From the NCBI GenBank assembly GCA_963920705.1, contig OY987227.1, forward strand, positions 27,695,935-27,759,934: a stretch of 64,000 nucleotides of DNA, read 5' to 3'. The position numbers were made by a program, and so were the translations under genes. This document shows positions 10,726 through 23,012 of the stretch, in pieces (within the stretch, counting starts at the first letter, position 1; each line of letters begins with the position of its first letter). The notes beneath the pieces were generated by a model. It searched no databases, was not told where the DNA came from, and worked only from the letters and a program-made list of their open reading frames with translations. Source of the DNA: Odiellus spinosus. Taxonomy: Eukaryota; Arthropoda; Arachnida; Opiliones; Phalangiidae.

Positions 10726-13272
10726 ACTTCTCAGCACCTATAGGAAACTATTCGCGATGTAACTGAGTGTATTCCTATTTTTTTATAAGATTTCGGTAAC
10801 TTTCTAACACGTAATACGTGTGTGAAAATACAAAATACAATAATCCAGAACGTCTTAAAATATTATCTATTTAAATTTTGAAGTTATTTAAAAATGCGTC
10901 AACGTAGGGGAACGGTTCAATTACTTAACAATGTCTCGTACGTTTTTACAACTACATCAGCAGGGACAAATATAACATATACACCAGATGAAAGTAGTTT
11001 TAAGGTATAGCCAAAAAGGAATAATGGGAAATAAGAGGAGACCTACTATAGCTAGCTCGCTGGAAAGCGTTCTCTCGTTTTGTTATACCAAAAACTCCCT
11101 CAACAAAATCAGTTTCTTTATCAACAACGAGAAGAGAGAGAGAGAGAAAAAAAAACCCTCCAACGTGCGGCGAAATAAGAGGAGAGTAAAGGTTTAGGGA
11201 ACCAAAAAAAATTAGAACCGATGAATCACGAGGTTCGAGCCGGGGATCGAAAGCTCGGTAACTAGCGTCTCGTCGCGGATATAAGAAAAATCCAGGCGGG
11301 GGCGACAAATACGAGAGAATCTTGCTTTACCCACCCATTCCCCGCTTCTCAATTCTATCCTTTAGCTTCTTTGTTTCGTTAGGGACTCTTCATCGTTCTT
11401 CTAAATCCCCTCTCTACAATTCCGTCATTCTAGTTAGAAACAATAAAGGGAAAGGCGAGAGGCGAGAGATGTAAGCTCAAAAAAGTAATAATAACAAGAT
11501 GGTATATTGACTTTTTTTGTGTATACAATTATATTTCGTTTTATCGTTAATTTAAATCAGTTTGGCGATTAACAATGGATAGATGCAGTTGAAGAGCGAC
11601 CTCTAACGGCCCAAATAGTACGGGCCAAAGTAGTAATTAAGAAAAGCCTCACGCGTGTTTACCGTTTTACAAACAATTTGTATTATTTAAATGCAAACAA
11701 AATTCCTCTTTCAAACGCTTCTAAAATATTATTTCTGACTAAAAAACCATGCTACACTCATGATAAATGTTTTTCATGATATCATGGATCATTTGAGTTT
11801 GAATTGTTATAGCAAAGTGACTCAGAAATTAAAAATTACATTAACTCGTCGTTAATGACGACAAACACGAAAGGATACTGAGAATTAGGTTTAACCTTTG
11901 ACCTCTTTTAGAATTCTTAAATTCTAAATTTTGGTAATTTTCCAGAGCAAACCGTACATTACCATTACCGTGGTAATTTACCGCGTGAATTACTAAAGTT
12001 AATTTTCGATTTAGAACAATAGCCTGCTTTGAATAAATAATATGAAGAGGCTCACGTGGTTTTGTTTGCCGTTAGAGGACGCTTTAAGAATACCAGGTAA
12101 TTTCTTATCCATATTATATTGGGAGCCTTTCTCAGAGGCTGACAGTTTAAAAGCTTGTGCTCAAACACGAAAAATAAAAAAACACTAACAGGAATTGTAT
12201 GGTCGTTTGGTGAAATTAGAATTAAGTTTAAGAATTTCATATTTTCCATAAAGAGTGTGAACAGAGACTAAAAGAGAAACTACAAGACAATTAAAGAGGA
12301 ACGCTATATAAAATATTAAAATACTAAACTTCAAAGGAACATTCATTACCATCTTCCAATAATTTTCCCTTTTCTTCTGACGTTGCATATTTTATAGCAG
12401 GCTTTTCCTATTGTCTACTTCATACTATAACTACAACTACTTTAGAGTAATACAATCCTCAAACGATGGTTTTTGGTGGATAAATAAAAAGCCACGGTCC
12501 CGCTTTTAGCCTCGGGGCGATATTGGCTCAAGTTGAATGAACGGATTTGGGCTCTTCCTTCTCGACGTGTTCTTTCGCTTCCGTCTATATCCCTCTCTTC
12601 CGAAGTACAGTCTTTTGATCTAAAGATGAGGGCAACGACTCTAGCTCTAGCTAGAGCTATAGATATATAGAAAGCTGAACGTTTGGAGGATTCCATCCTA
12701 TTCGCCCTCGCTTCCTCTATCTTAAAGGATTGTACAATGCGATGGGGGTGTCGGGAATATCAAGGGGGTGGTAGGAAACGGGTCGATTCTTTCCCTTTTT
12801 TTGCTAAAAACGACTGTCTTATTTCATTTTTCCTATACCCAGTATACATTTACTTGAGTATATCTGGGGATTCTATTGATTGTGGTAGCAGGTTGATTGT
12901 GATTTCAATTTGCAAAGTAAATGTTATTGTTATTGTCTAATTACGAAGATCTGATACTTAAATAATTTTAATTATAAACTTCTGTTAAGCGTTTCCCAAG
13001 ATTTTGTTCATTGGAGTATTAATTTAACCACGGTTGTTTACTTGTTTCAATGTTTTTTAATCATCCTGATGTGTAGATAACATTACTGGCACATTGAAAT
13101 ATGTTTGTTTTCCTTTGATCTGAGCCTATAATTCGGCTTTTCCCTGAACAACGGTGTACTGTACGTGGAACACTTTTAAAGGCTCCCATAGGAAATACAT
13201 TATAAATTTGTTATTATGTTTTTAACTCGTGTCCAACGTCAGTTGAACTTACTTAATCGGTGACAACCTCAC
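10726..13272. other. Non-coding; several unassignable open frames
   Basis: Open frames at 10988-11308 (both strands), 12052-12388 and 12442-12940 overlap or contradict one another and lack recognisable domains. A GA-rich run lies at about 11132-11160. No splice-bounded exon could be supported. Confidence 0.45.
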
Positions 13273-13276
13273 TTAA

Positions 13277-13487
13277 AGGGAGAATATAACCTAACAACTG
13301 ATTTTGGAGATCTCATTGGTCGCTAGACCTTACAGGGAGGCAATTCAGGATCTCCGTGAATCCCGTTAAGCCTATTTTTCGGGCAAGTTTAACATTTGTT
13401 TTGTAAACTTTTTATCGGTGGATTAGGCCTATTTAAATGACAAGGAATCGATAAAAAAATCACTTGTTATTAGGTTGCATTCTCCCT
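13277..13487 (+). mobile_element. Family B element, internally deleted copy 2 (211 bp)
   Basis: It is flanked by TTAA at 13273-13276 and 13488-13491. The left end (AGGGAGAATATAACCTAACA) passes within about 35 bp to the centre (GGAGATCTCATTGGTCGCTAG). Most of the left arm is therefore lost while the right arm is complete. Other copies are 392-432 bp. Confidence 0.9.
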
Positions 13488-13491
13488 TTAA

Positions 13492-14133
13492 ATACTGTAG
13501 AATTTCATTATCTTGCAGCCGATGAAATTAGATAAAATTAAGTAGGAATTAGGATGTTACGTAAACGATTATTTCCACGCAGAGAACATTTTCTCAGCGC
13601 GAGAACGGAAATAAAGATTGGATTTCTATTTCCCCGAACTTAGGGTACAATTTGTTCCGCCTGAGAATTGGCTGGTTGCGTAATGAGGGCTATAGAACTT
13701 GAACATTGGCTCTTAGTACAAATCACTCTTTTTTACTCGTAGCGGTCTAGTAATGATAATATATACAATGGCTATATATTGGGGTCCTTTATTGTTCCAG
13801 ATGACCCCCCGGAGCTGTTATTTTCGTAGATAAATTGAGACAGCTTCCGAATAAAGAAAAAATACCAATAGAGAAACTAGTAGGCCCAGAATTGAGTTAG
13901 GATAACCGCTCTGCAGTTTTAATAAAATTAAACCTTAATAATATTCTTAAATTAACGATCCTGCTATCACCAAAATGGAGTTAAATACTTGTTCGATATA
14001 AAAGAAAATATTCTGGTCCTCCAGTGGCCCTTCGGGTTTCAATATTCTTTATTAAACAAGCTTTTAACGAATAATTCGTATCCATTTGATATTCCGAGCT
14101 CTACTAATATTAGTAAAGCATTTTTAGCACGAA
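13492..14133. other. Non-coding, nothing recognised
   Basis: No gene or repeat copy was recognised. Confidence 0.5.
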
Positions 14134-14140
14134 TCAGAGT

Positions 14141-14421
14141 CAAGGAGGATTAGACAAGGAGAGGAAATGTGGGGCTGCGTTGAGTTAGAGAGAGAAGAGC
14201 CAACCTCCCACTCGGGTGGAAAGGGGGGATAGGAAATTCTCGAGGTAAACTGTTGTCACGTGGTCGCTAGCTAGCGCGTCTCATAAAGGATTCGTTTTAC
14301 CCACGTGACAACATTTTACCACGAAACGTCTCTACCCCCGTTCTCCCAGAGTGGGAGTTTAGGCCGACGCAGTAGGAACCGCGCCGTCCCCACATTTCTT
14401 CTCCTTGTCTAATCCTCCTTG
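14141..14421 (+). mobile_element. Family C near-palindromic element, copy 1 (281 bp, TSD TCAGAGT)
   Basis: It is flanked by TCAGAGT at 14134-14140 and 14422-14428. Both ends read CAAGGAGGATTAGACAAGGA when oriented inward, a variant found in no other copy. The centre is the palindrome TCGCTAGCTAGCG, between GTTGTCACGTGG and CCACGTGACAACA. It has no coding capacity. Confidence 0.95.
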
Positions 14422-14428
14422 TCAGAGT

Positions 14429-15736
14429 CAACGATGACGTCATTAGCAAAACTATATTTTTTTCTCCAAGTTTTGTATCTCGAGATAAAAGTAAAGATGA
14501 TGAAAAAAGCAAAAAAATGGGAAAAGGTCGTTGACAATCAGGCTTAGCGAAACATCTAGCGTCCAAAAATCACGAAAGACACTTATTGGGAAAAATAGCG
14601 TGGTAGGGAATACGAGTGGAGACGCGGCTACGCTTATTATTAGGAACATGCCCCGGAGGAAAGCAATTGTACTAAAAATGGGCAACCTACGCGTATACGG
14701 GTTAGGGGATATTGGGGAGATTCCTGGGAATATAACCCCTAAAGTGGAAGAGCGAGCTTTTTATTTATTTTTTGCTTCCCTTTTTTTTCCCTCTTTCCTT
14801 TATCGCGGTTTACTATGCTTTTTTTCCCAGAACTCTTGACGAGATGAATATTGTAATAAGAAATTGGAAAAATGATCATCTCTTTGTCGATGACATTTTT
14901 TTTTTTTTCTCTCTCTTCACTTTAGGGGCTCCAGGCGGGTTGTATTTAGGCCAGCTAGCTACTTCAATGGGGTCCTCCTACAGTTATACGTTCTGTACTT
15001 TACTTTTAACGTTATAGCCAATATCTATCCTAGTAGACATCGATTTTATGCTAAATTTAAAAGAAAAATACGTATTTTAAGCACTTATTATTGATCATAC
15101 CTGGATTATTCTAAGATCACTTTTTATTTATATGGTAATATCTATTTTGGTATTCGTTCGAGGAAACTAGATCGTTTAAGTCCCCTTTATCGAAATTAAA
15201 ATTGAGTATTTCGGAAAAAATTTGTGTATATATTTTATGTAGGTAAAGATAACATGACACGCGATAGATGATTCTTTTAGTATAATAGAAATAACATTTA
15301 AAGTGTTTTTTTCAATTTGGTCTATTGTCAATTACTATTACAACAAGCCTATAAAAAGTAGGACAGTTGTTCGAGTTAAAAACTATCTTAGAACATAATC
15401 ATTTAAAAATAACTTTCCCATATTTATTCCTAAGATCATTACAGAAACATTAATTAGAAGGGGTGTTGCCAACGACTTCGTTTATCCAATAATATATTAA
15501 CATTGGAATCAAGCGGCCTTATTTATGTTATTCCGGTTATTCAACTCCACTTGACCGATTTAAGGCTTGTATATAAGAAAAAAACAACCATATATATATA
15601 AAAATAAATAAATTGAAGCTGTACAGAAAAAAACCCAATGGTATGTCCTAGCTCCGTCGCCTAAATAAAGCCTTGAACCTATAAATATCTATTTTGTTTT
15701 CCACTACCCATTCACCAACTTTTTCGCACTGCATAC
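14429..15736. other. Non-coding; one strong acceptor-like site
   Basis: TGACGTCA lies at 14435-14442. On the plus strand a T/C-rich run ending CTTCACTTTAG at about 14924 is followed by an open frame (GAPGGLYLGQLATSMGSSYS), but no canonical donor follows. The frame at 14531-14839 is unrecognised. No gene is called. Confidence 0.4.
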
Positions 15737-15743
15737 ACACAGA

Positions 15744-16032
15744 CAAGAAGGATCAGATAAGGAGAGGAAAAGTGGGAACGGCGCGGCTCCTACGTCGGCC
15801 TAAACTCCCACTCTGGGAGAACGCGGGACAGACGGGGGTAGAGATGCTTCGTGGTAAATTGTTGTCACGTGGGTAAAACGAATCCTTTATGAGACGCGCT
15901 AGCTAGCGACCACGTGACAACAGTTTACCTCGAGAATTTCCTATCCCTCCTTTCCACCCGAGTGGGAGGTTGGCTCTTCTCTCTCTAGCTCAACGCAGCC
16001 CCACTTTTCCTCTCCTTATCTGATCCTTCTTG
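15744..16032 (-). mobile_element. Family C element, copy 2 (289 bp, TSD ACACAGA)
   Basis: It is flanked by ACACAGA at 15737-15743 and 16033-16039. Both ends read CAAGAAGGATCAGATAAGGA inward and then GAGGAAAAGTGGG. It is inverted relative to copy 1, with the AACGGCGCGGCTCC half first. The plus-strand frame at 15694-15876 partly lies in it and is not a gene. Confidence 0.95.
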
Positions 16033-16039
16033 ACACAGA

Positions 16040-17264
16040 CAACCTTTCGTTATTTTTTACTGAGAGACCGATCGAAACCTCCGCAAAGTCTCGTAAAGAG
16101 TTCATAAAAGTCGTCCAATAAGACGATAAAAAGGCCTAGCTAAAGCTCGTCTTCTATTTTAGAAGTAGCGGAGTTAAAGTCTGGGAGAAATAGTTAGGCC
16201 TTCAAATTATCCCAGCCTTCCATTCTATTTTCTCTAACGCGATGGACAATCTATAACTGGAAGGGCTAAAAAGCCATCGAGAAATGTGTATAGTAAGTAA
16301 CAAAATAGGTTTACAGCGAAGGTAATGCTATATAGAATATCTCGCACCCTTAAAAGGGTGGAAAATAGAAGGCATTGTAGCTTTAAGCGCGCTAAAAACC
16401 TAAGGCGATTTTAAGTACGTAGGAAGAAGAGAAAAACGACTTCATCTAATATTCACGGCCCGGCTCTTAAACAAAGACAATTTTAGCTTTTTGAGAGAGC
16501 GAGAGAGGAAATTTCCGGACTACAAATTGAGGACCATAAATAAGGCTTAAGCATTGACTAAGATACTCCCCTTCGCCCAAAGTAAAGTCACCGTTGTTCC
16601 GGCGGTAAAGAAAAATCTACGGGGCAGTTGGACCAACTGAATTGTAGTTCAGTTGATAACGAGTATACCTTCATTTCTAGGTAAGATTTAACATTGAGTA
16701 TTCTTCCGCCTAAGCTTTGGGTTATTTATCAACTCCTCTTAAAAATTAGAAAGAGATCTAGGTGAAAAAGGGTCACGTCAGTTAGGGACCGCCCAAGAAG
16801 TAACGTTACAGCTAGTCTATATCTACCGGAATAAAATGGATTCGAAATAGTAGAGAATGAGACGGGGGGGTCCGGGTGCAGCCTCGTGGGTAGATATTCA
16901 AATGAGCAAAGACCCGAGAAGGAAAACTTTTAGCAAAACGATATATTTTTATCTCGTTTATTTAACCTTAATCCCTTGTTCTAGAAAACCAAATTTACAC
17001 CGAGGTGCCGTGAGAAACTCATTAACTCTCTTACTATAGGTACCGTAGATGTAAATCAACTCCACCCTCAGAAATAGGGGTTTCCGTACGGGATCATTTA
17101 TTTTTGTAACTAGTGTTAATGTATAGTATTGCGCTTTTAGTCACGCTATCGCGGATTTCTCGTAAAAACTAAATTTTCTGTAGCAATTTACGAAAGATCG
17201 TTAAAAAATGAATATATATCACATAGAAAACATTACCACAACAATAAAAAAAAAAATCATATAA
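16040..17264. other. Non-coding, nothing recognised
   Basis: No gene or repeat copy was recognised. The open frame at 16857-17039 is unassignable. Confidence 0.5.
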
Positions 17265-17271
17265 TCGAAAC

Positions 17272-17607
17272 TAGAAGTAGATGAAACCCTCCTTTGAAGT
17301 CTATTACTCCCGGGTCTTGTCTACCCCTCTCTGTATGGGTTATTCTCAAAAGGCGCGATTCGTACGCCTCCTAACGGTAGATATTTTCGGAGCGGGAGTT
17401 CGTCGAGCGAATATCTCTAGCAGCCTCGGAGTTCGTTAAAAAACGTCGTCGTTTGTGGAGAGAGAGAATTTAAAATTTTCCGTAGACAGGGGGGATGAAG
17501 TAGGACCCCTTCTAACTCGTAAAATTGGGAATTTTACCCATACAGAGAGGAGCGCTATATGGAACATTGGAGTAGTAGACTTCAAAAGAGTGTTTCATCG
17601 GCTTCTG
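17272..17607 (+). mobile_element. Family A element, copy 3 (336 bp, TSD TCGAAAC)
   Basis: It is flanked by TCGAAAC at 17265-17271 and 17608-17614. The left terminus is degenerate (TAGAAGTAGATG) while the right is intact (CGGCTTCTG). The interior is collinear with the other copies. Confidence 0.95.
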
Positions 17608-17639
17608 TCGAAACTTATGAAAGTTAAAAATCCCCTTCA

Positions 17640-17690
17640 AGTTACAGTTTTGCGCCGTCTATTTCGTGAAAGTACTTAATCCAGGAAGTA
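17640..17690 (+). repeat. Family G fragment
   Basis: It contains GCGCCGTCTATTTCGTGAAA followed by GTACTTAATCCAG, matching the core of the copies at 36245 and 60965. The remainder is absent. Confidence 0.55.
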
Positions 17691-18569
17691 TAACTTGTTA
17701 GTTAAATACGTTTATTACAAATTATAATACGTCATCAAGTTCCGTAAAACATGTCAAGTCAAAGTATAAAACAGCTAAATCTATAATAAATAAAGTATCG
17801 CGTATTATAATTGTAATTTTAGGATTTTGAAGAGATTTCGAGATTTTACAGCTGTGTTTGGGAGATATTTTGGGATTCCAATGTTAATTTTACATTGAGA
17901 GATTTTGGATTTGGCCTAAAGTGTACGGGATTTTGGCAAGTGTCAACGACCCCTCGGTTTACGAGGCTCTTAAAAATCGCGGGAAATGAAAGTTGTTTTG
18001 GTTTGAAATGAGGTGGGTTGCCCTATATCTATTCAGCAGTGTGGAAACTGATAATTTCAAGACTATGACTAATTTTTTTCTTACGAGTTCGCTAGAAGTA
18101 AATTGTTTATATTCTTTGCTTTAAAATTTGAAATATTTATTGAAGGCTAGCGCGTATTTATCTTTATCAGATATTGATACAAACTGTTTAACCGACAATT
18201 TGTCTATTCAACCTCTTTTTAACTGATTTTTGCATTTAAATTATTCGTCCAAACCAGCTCTTTTGTTTTGAGCAGATATCTACTGGTTAATTTTAATTAA
18301 GAACTCTGATCAATTCCACCAGTCCTTCAGTTGGCAGCAACCGCGTTCAAGCTAAGTTCGCGGTATATAACGGGGGGAGCCTAGCTTCGCGTGTTTTGAT
18401 AACTAAATGTGGAATTGACTGTAATGTCATTACTTGACGAAATCAATGTATAAAAGATATCTTGATATATAGGTGTATGGCCTTTTCAAGTACGATTTAT
18501 CAACCTTATACTAACTTTATGTATAAAACGTAAAATAAAAGGAAATGAAAAATAAAATATTAGACTTAC
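17691..18569. other. Start of the EXT1 intron after the 120-bp exon; nothing else recognised
   Basis: This lies directly downstream of the GTAAGT donor on the minus strand. A segment at about 17920-17955 (GTGTACGGGATTTTGGCAAG then TGTCAACGACCCC) shares words with 50470-50506. No exon was found. Confidence 0.5.
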
Positions 18570-18689
18570 CTCTAAGGTTGTGTAGACGATTTTCTCAACC
18601 GAAGCGAAGTAAGTGTCGTAGAGCACCTGGGTCTGTTGTCGAAGCACGTGGACACGCGTGTTAGGAATGGAACGTAGAATGTCCGGAAC
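18570..18689 (-). CDS. EXT1: EXT1 exostosin glycosyltransferase, next internal exon (120 bp)
   Basis: This exon continues directly from the 202-bp exon and encodes 40 codons, VPDILRSIPNTRVH… to …SVEKIVYTTLE. This is the segment linking the N-terminal GT47 domain to the C-terminal GT64 domain; the LRQQTQVLYDTYF stretch matches the family. The acceptor is CATGTCAG (AG at 18691-18690), preceded by a long CTTTCTTTCT tract. The donor is the consensus GAG|GTAAGT (GT at 18569-18568). Both boundaries are phase 0 and the length of 120 bp equals human EXT1 exon 4. The next expected segment, which contains a W-N-x-x-P-G motif, was not seen on the minus strand between 1 and 18569, so the following intron may run past the window edge. 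Confidence 0.95.
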
Positions 18690-20914
18690 CTGACATGACC
18701 GGCCAAGGCAAGGAGAAAGAAAGAAAGGAAAAATATCTTTTAAAGTCAAATGCCAAAATTTATTATCAATGAAAACGTAAAAATGAAAAACTAGTATTGG
18801 CTTCGTGTCGAGGCTGGAAACTCGGGAGTTTCGCCTTTTCTCCGACATTTGACATTTTTAACGCTTTATTAGATTTTATTTAAAATAGATTTTGACAGTT
18901 AAGACACTCGGAAAAATTGCGCCTATACACCCGAGTCTCCTTCTATTCGAGAGTATATTTTATATAGTTTGCGCAAACTTTTAATCTCTATGAAGTTCAA
19001 TATTGCGTATTAATACGCGTCTTTTTTCGATATTTTGAAAAATGATCTTGAACCAACCAAAAATATGGATCTCTTCATATATATATACTTCAGACGTAAT
19101 TTAATAAGAGACAGATTGAGAAATATTGCGAGATAAAGTGTACATCTATGTTATCTTCGATAGTGCATTGGTAACTTGATACAGTAACGTACGCGTACGC
19201 GTTCATCTTGTAATATTTTAGGTTAGGTTTGATAATCCTTCGAACAAGTTCTCCCTCCAACAAAGCCGTACCTAGAACTAGTCCTTATAAACTAAGCTAG
19301 TAATTTTTCGTTTTGTTAAGCTATGGAGTGAAATTTGAAACCACTCGCGTAGAATCTAGTTGCCAACAGATAGTTATCAACATTATTAGTAGATGTCAAT
19401 TTGCTCTTGTGATCACGTGGCCAAATCATAAACACGGGATGAAGAAACATGAAAACTCATATAATTAAGCTATCCACCCTCCCTTAAAGGGAGGATGCAA
19501 CCTAACAAGTGATTTTTTATCGATTCCTTATTGTTGAAATAGGCCTAATCCACTATTTAAAAAATTTACAAACAAATATTAAACTAGAAATAAATTTAAA
19601 ACTTACCCTGAAAATAGGCTTAGTGGGATTCATGGAGCTCCTGATTCCCTCCCGTGTAAGGTCTAGCGACCAATCGCGCGCGACGTAAGTCTCGTGGAGA
19701 TCTCGCGCGAACGACGGACCTTTGCTCATTGGTTTCTAGACCTTACACGGACGCAATTCAGGATCTCCATGAGTCCCGCTAAGCCTATTTTCCGGGTAAG
19801 TTTTAAATTTATTTCTAGTTTAATATTTGTATTGTAAACTTTTTATCGGTGGATTGGGCTTATTTAAACGATAAGGAATCGATAAAAAAAATCACTTGTA
19901 ATTAGGTTGCATTCTCCCTTTAAAGAATATATTCAATAGCGAGGTTTACAATTAACGCGAATAAGCTTTGGAGGAGAGAACTTAAGATTTCTGGAGAATG
20001 AAGATGTATATCCCGCAACATGAGCGTCCTTTTCTAATTTCTATATGGCCACATCGAATATTAAGCATAAGACCCGGGTTTTAAAATGCAAGCTTTATCT
20101 CGCGTCCTATCGGGAAATTGGTGTCCGTAGTTTGGTTCAGCAGCTGATGGCACTCAACTCCTAGGCTCCAGAATATTAAGTTCTCTACAATAATAAGTCG
20201 TGTCTTTATCGCTCGGAGCTCTTTCACGCGTGTATACCAATTTCGATATTTCGTCCAATCATATCACCGAGCGATAGATCGACGGAAACTATATAACTTG
20301 GCTTTAAAGATATTCAATATTTACGTAGATTTCTCTAGAAAATAGGCTAAAATATACGGAATACGTCTGCTTGGTGAACTATCTAGTACAGGGCGACTTA
20401 TATGGACGGTCTCTCGTAAGCTGCTACTAATCCTTTTTAAGCAAAACAGGGAGGGGGGCATTTCAATATGTATTGAAACTGATAAGTCTAAGCTTAATTT
20501 AAGTGTGGTTTACATTGGCGAAGCCAATTATCTATTAGAGACCGACTTAGGGACGACCAATCGTATACTTGTCCTTGATAAGCAAAGGACAGGTTCAGAT
20601 AAGCCTAATCTGAGAATCATTTTGAATTCGATAAAATGTGGTTTACGTTCACTTAAGTTCATATTGCAAAAACAATTATTCACCAACGAACGTTTTGTGA
20701 CAGACTTTTGGTAATAGTGAAATACACTAAATGTAAATACGTCTGTAGAAGTATTTCGAAGTTATCTCGTCAGCTACCGAGTAGGGGCAAAAGTAGATAT
20801 CTGTAAGTTTTTTTATCTTTACGACCTCTTATATATAGAGGCTGGTATGGAAAAATAGGAGGGAGAAATTGGCGAGGGGATATCGGTATATAGATAAAAA
20901 AGTTGTGTACCAAC
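18690..20914 (-). other. EXT1 intron between the two recognised exons (2,225 bp)
   Basis: This is a GT-AG intron on the minus strand, bounded by CAG|GTTGGT and CATGTCAG|GTT. Joining the exons at these sites gives the uninterrupted peptide …[16 protein letters not shown]…. The intron contains a complete family B foldback element at 19488-19919 with TTAA target duplications. The stretch at 20470-20665 holds short inverted segments, such as TGTCCTT…AAGGACA at 20571-20592. No other gene is supported. The plus-strand open frame at 20505-20714 has no recognisable product. Confidence 0.9.
19488..19919 (+). mobile_element. Family B foldback element, copy 3 (432 bp, inside EXT1 intron)
   Basis: It is flanked by TTAA at 19484-19487 and 19920-19923. 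It begins AGGGAGGATGCAACCTAACA and ends in the inverted counterpart. Both arms are full length and the centre (CGCGCGACGTAAGTCTCG) is inverted relative to copies 1 and 4. It sits in the 2.2-kb EXT1 intron between the two recognised exons. Confidence 0.93.
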
Positions 20915-21116
20915 CTGCAGTAGTAGCCTTTCATCGGCCCAGATGGTGGCCTGGTCCCACTGGATGACTTCGGCGAACGGAAGTTCCCAGCCGTTACTTA
21001 GAATGACCGGAATGCAACTAGCCTGTAGCGCTTCCAAAAAACGGAAAGAACCTAAACGACGACCGCGAGGAACCAGGCAGAAAGTTGAATTCTGCATCAG
21101 AACTTTGTAATCGTAC
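20915..21116 (-). CDS. EXT1: EXT1 exostosin glycosyltransferase, internal exon (202 bp)
   Basis: This exon encodes part of exostosin-1, a Golgi type II membrane enzyme that polymerises heparan sulfate together with EXT2. The 67 codons begin [20 protein letters not shown] and end WADERLLLQ, which is the conserved end of the GT47 exostosin domain. The [18 protein letters not shown] block is intact, including the Gly-Arg pair that is altered in human hereditary exostoses (human Gly339/Arg340 by my numbering). On the minus strand the acceptor is TTTGTCATTACAG (AG at 21118-21117) behind a pyrimidine-rich tract. The donor is CAG|GTTGGT (GT at 20914-20913). The first base completes a codon begun in the preceding exon and the exon ends in phase 0. 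From recalled human splice positions (c.962, c.1056, c.1164), its length equals human exons 2 plus 3 (94+108). The identity is near certain; the rest of the gene was not found. Confidence 0.96.
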
Positions 21117-22278
21117 CTGTAATGACAAAGCAAAGAAAAATACTCGTAAGTTCGAGGTATTATTAAAACAATAGGTTCATTAACTATTAATTAGTTATTG
21201 GGTTTGTTAAAAATTACCCGTTATATTTAAAAAAAATACCAAAAACCGTCTTTGGTTTAAATATTCAATATATAATAAGAAAAACTAATTGAGGCGAGGG
21301 GGCATACACTAGCTAACTCGGGTGTACAAAATTTTCAAACTCTTTGCACTATCAAAGTTGTGAACTCAAGAGTTCTAACTCGCTGCACTTTCAAAGCTGA
21401 ACTCAGTGAACTCGGGTGTACAGCGATTTTAAGAGTGTCGAACCCCTCGGATAAACTATTCGTATATGGGAACAAATCCCCCAGACTTCTTTAAAAAAAG
21501 ATAGCGAGGCACGGGAGGCGTGTATGAGAACCACCCCAAAGAAGAATATATAGGAAAAAACTTTTTATATTTTTCTTTCAGTTGCGGGTAAAAGAGGCTG
21601 TACGATGGATATAAGATATACCTAGAGGGTAGAATGAAGCTCGGAATAGGCTACTTTCGAGTCGGCCCGGGAGTCAATAAGGTTAGCGCAGTAGAGGCTA
21701 TACAGATAAGTCTCATTGAGTTTTCCCTTAGCCAGATTGCTTGATCTAATAAAGTCGCGAGCGAGTCCTAGCTTGGCGCTTGCCAGACGTACTACGCCTA
21801 AAATTTCCCCCAAAACGCGTTAAGGCACTAAACCTCACTCTTCCCCGAATGATCTCTATGTCTACCCTTTCTATAGACGTTCCAGCGTAGATAATATACG
21901 AACGAAGAGGAAAGAGCTATACGAGACATGGAATAAATGGAATATCCCAATGGAAAACTTATTTAATCTAGGGAAACTCAATGAAGAATGCGCATTCTAA
22001 GGTAATATCACATAAATCGCGAGCTTCGTTAAGTTAAGGGAATGCATTAACCCTGTTTCAATTAAATTTTAGTTTTCTTAATTGTCCTAATGGTCTCTTT
22101 CTCAAATCCATTAGGCGTAAGCATTGAACACTAGCTATTAAGCTAATTTATCTCCAAAATCTAGCTTCAACTTTACAGTTTCTTAAACAATGACTGTCGA
22201 TTAGTGTTTTAATAAAAATTACAACCAATTTCGCGATTCTACGCGCGGGGTTGGTTTAGTGGACTATTCGGAACCTAA
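21117..22278. other. Upstream side of the EXT1 202-bp exon; a small imperfect duplication
   Basis: On the EXT1 strand this is intron sequence. AACTCGGGTGTACA occurs at about 21315 and 21408. Between them lie two related segments, CTTTGCACTATCAAAGTTGTGAACTC and GCTGCACTTTCAAAGCTGAACTC. A minus-strand frame at 21622-21813 is unassignable. EXT1 exon 1 was not found. Confidence 0.5.
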
Positions 22279-22285
22279 TTATAAA

Positions 22286-22622
22286 CAGAAGCCGATGAAA
22301 CCCTCCTTTGAAGTCTACTACTCCCATGTTCCATATAGCGCTCCTCTCTGTATGGGTAAAATTCCCAATTTTACGAGTTAGAAGGGGTCCTACTTCATCC
22401 CCCCTGTCTAAGGAAAATTGGAAATTCTCTCTCTCCACAAACGACGACGTTTTTTGGACGAACTCCGAGGCTGCTAGAGATATTCGCTCGACGAGCTCCC
22501 GCCCCGAAAACATCTACCGTTAGGAGGCGTACGGATCGCGCCTTTTGAGAATAACCCATACAGAGAGGGGCAGGCAAGACCCGGGAGTAATAGACTTCAA
22601 AGGAGGGTTTCATCGGCTTCTG
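22286..22622 (-). mobile_element. Family A element, copy 4 (337 bp, TSD TTATAAA)
   Basis: It is flanked by TTATAAA at 22279-22285 and 22623-22629. It is inverted relative to copies 1-3: the CAATGTTCCATATAGCGC-type end comes first. Three overlapping open frames at 22256-22613 are repeat sequence, not genes. Confidence 0.95.
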
Positions 22623-22832
22623 TTATAAATCATATCCTAGAAAAGGAAACCTAAAAAATAAACTTCTAGTGACTAAGTTTAAGTTCGCGGTATTTGAAAG
22701 GTTTTTCAAGAGCTCGTTGCACACAGATTTCGCAACTATATTTCGTGCTTCAAATCCAGCGTATCGCCTGATTACTCACTTTCGGTGTGGATTCATTACT
22801 CTTCTGTTATAGATCACCAATTAAACCGTTAA

Positions 22833-23008
22833 GGCCCGTTAACAAAAGAGCGGCAAGCTTAAGCGTAAGCCGATGCATGGAACAATAACAAGAGGAGGCA
22901 TAGGTTCCAAAATCTCATTTTTAAACGATGTATGAACCTATGCCTCCTGTTATTATTGCTCCATGCATCAGATTACGCTTCAGCTTTCCACTCTTTTGTA
23001 AATCGGCC
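22833..23008 (+). mobile_element. Family D palindromic element in TTAA (176 bp)
   Basis: Its arms are about 75 bp. The left end reads GGCCCGTTAACAAAAGAG and the right end inward reads GGCCGATTTACAAAAGAG. The arms also share GATGCATGGA(A/G)CAATAA and GAGGCATAGGTTC. It is flanked by TTAA at 22829-22832 and 23009-23012. It has no coding capacity and only one copy was seen. The TTAA target suggests a piggyBac-like origin. Confidence 0.9.
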
Positions 23009-23012
23009 TTAA

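Noticed and set aside
11221-11260. GGTTCGAGCC word resembling a tRNA T-arm
   Set aside because: No matching acceptor, D-arm or anticodon stem was found around it.
14924-15017. Possible plus-strand exon after a strong pyrimidine tract and TTTAG
   Set aside because: No canonical donor follows and the peptide is unrecognised, so an exon cannot be supported.
1-18569. Next EXT1 exon with the W-N-x-x-P-G motif
   Set aside because: The reverse-complement pattern for W-N-x-x-P-G was scanned by eye on this side and not found. A diverged exon cannot be excluded.
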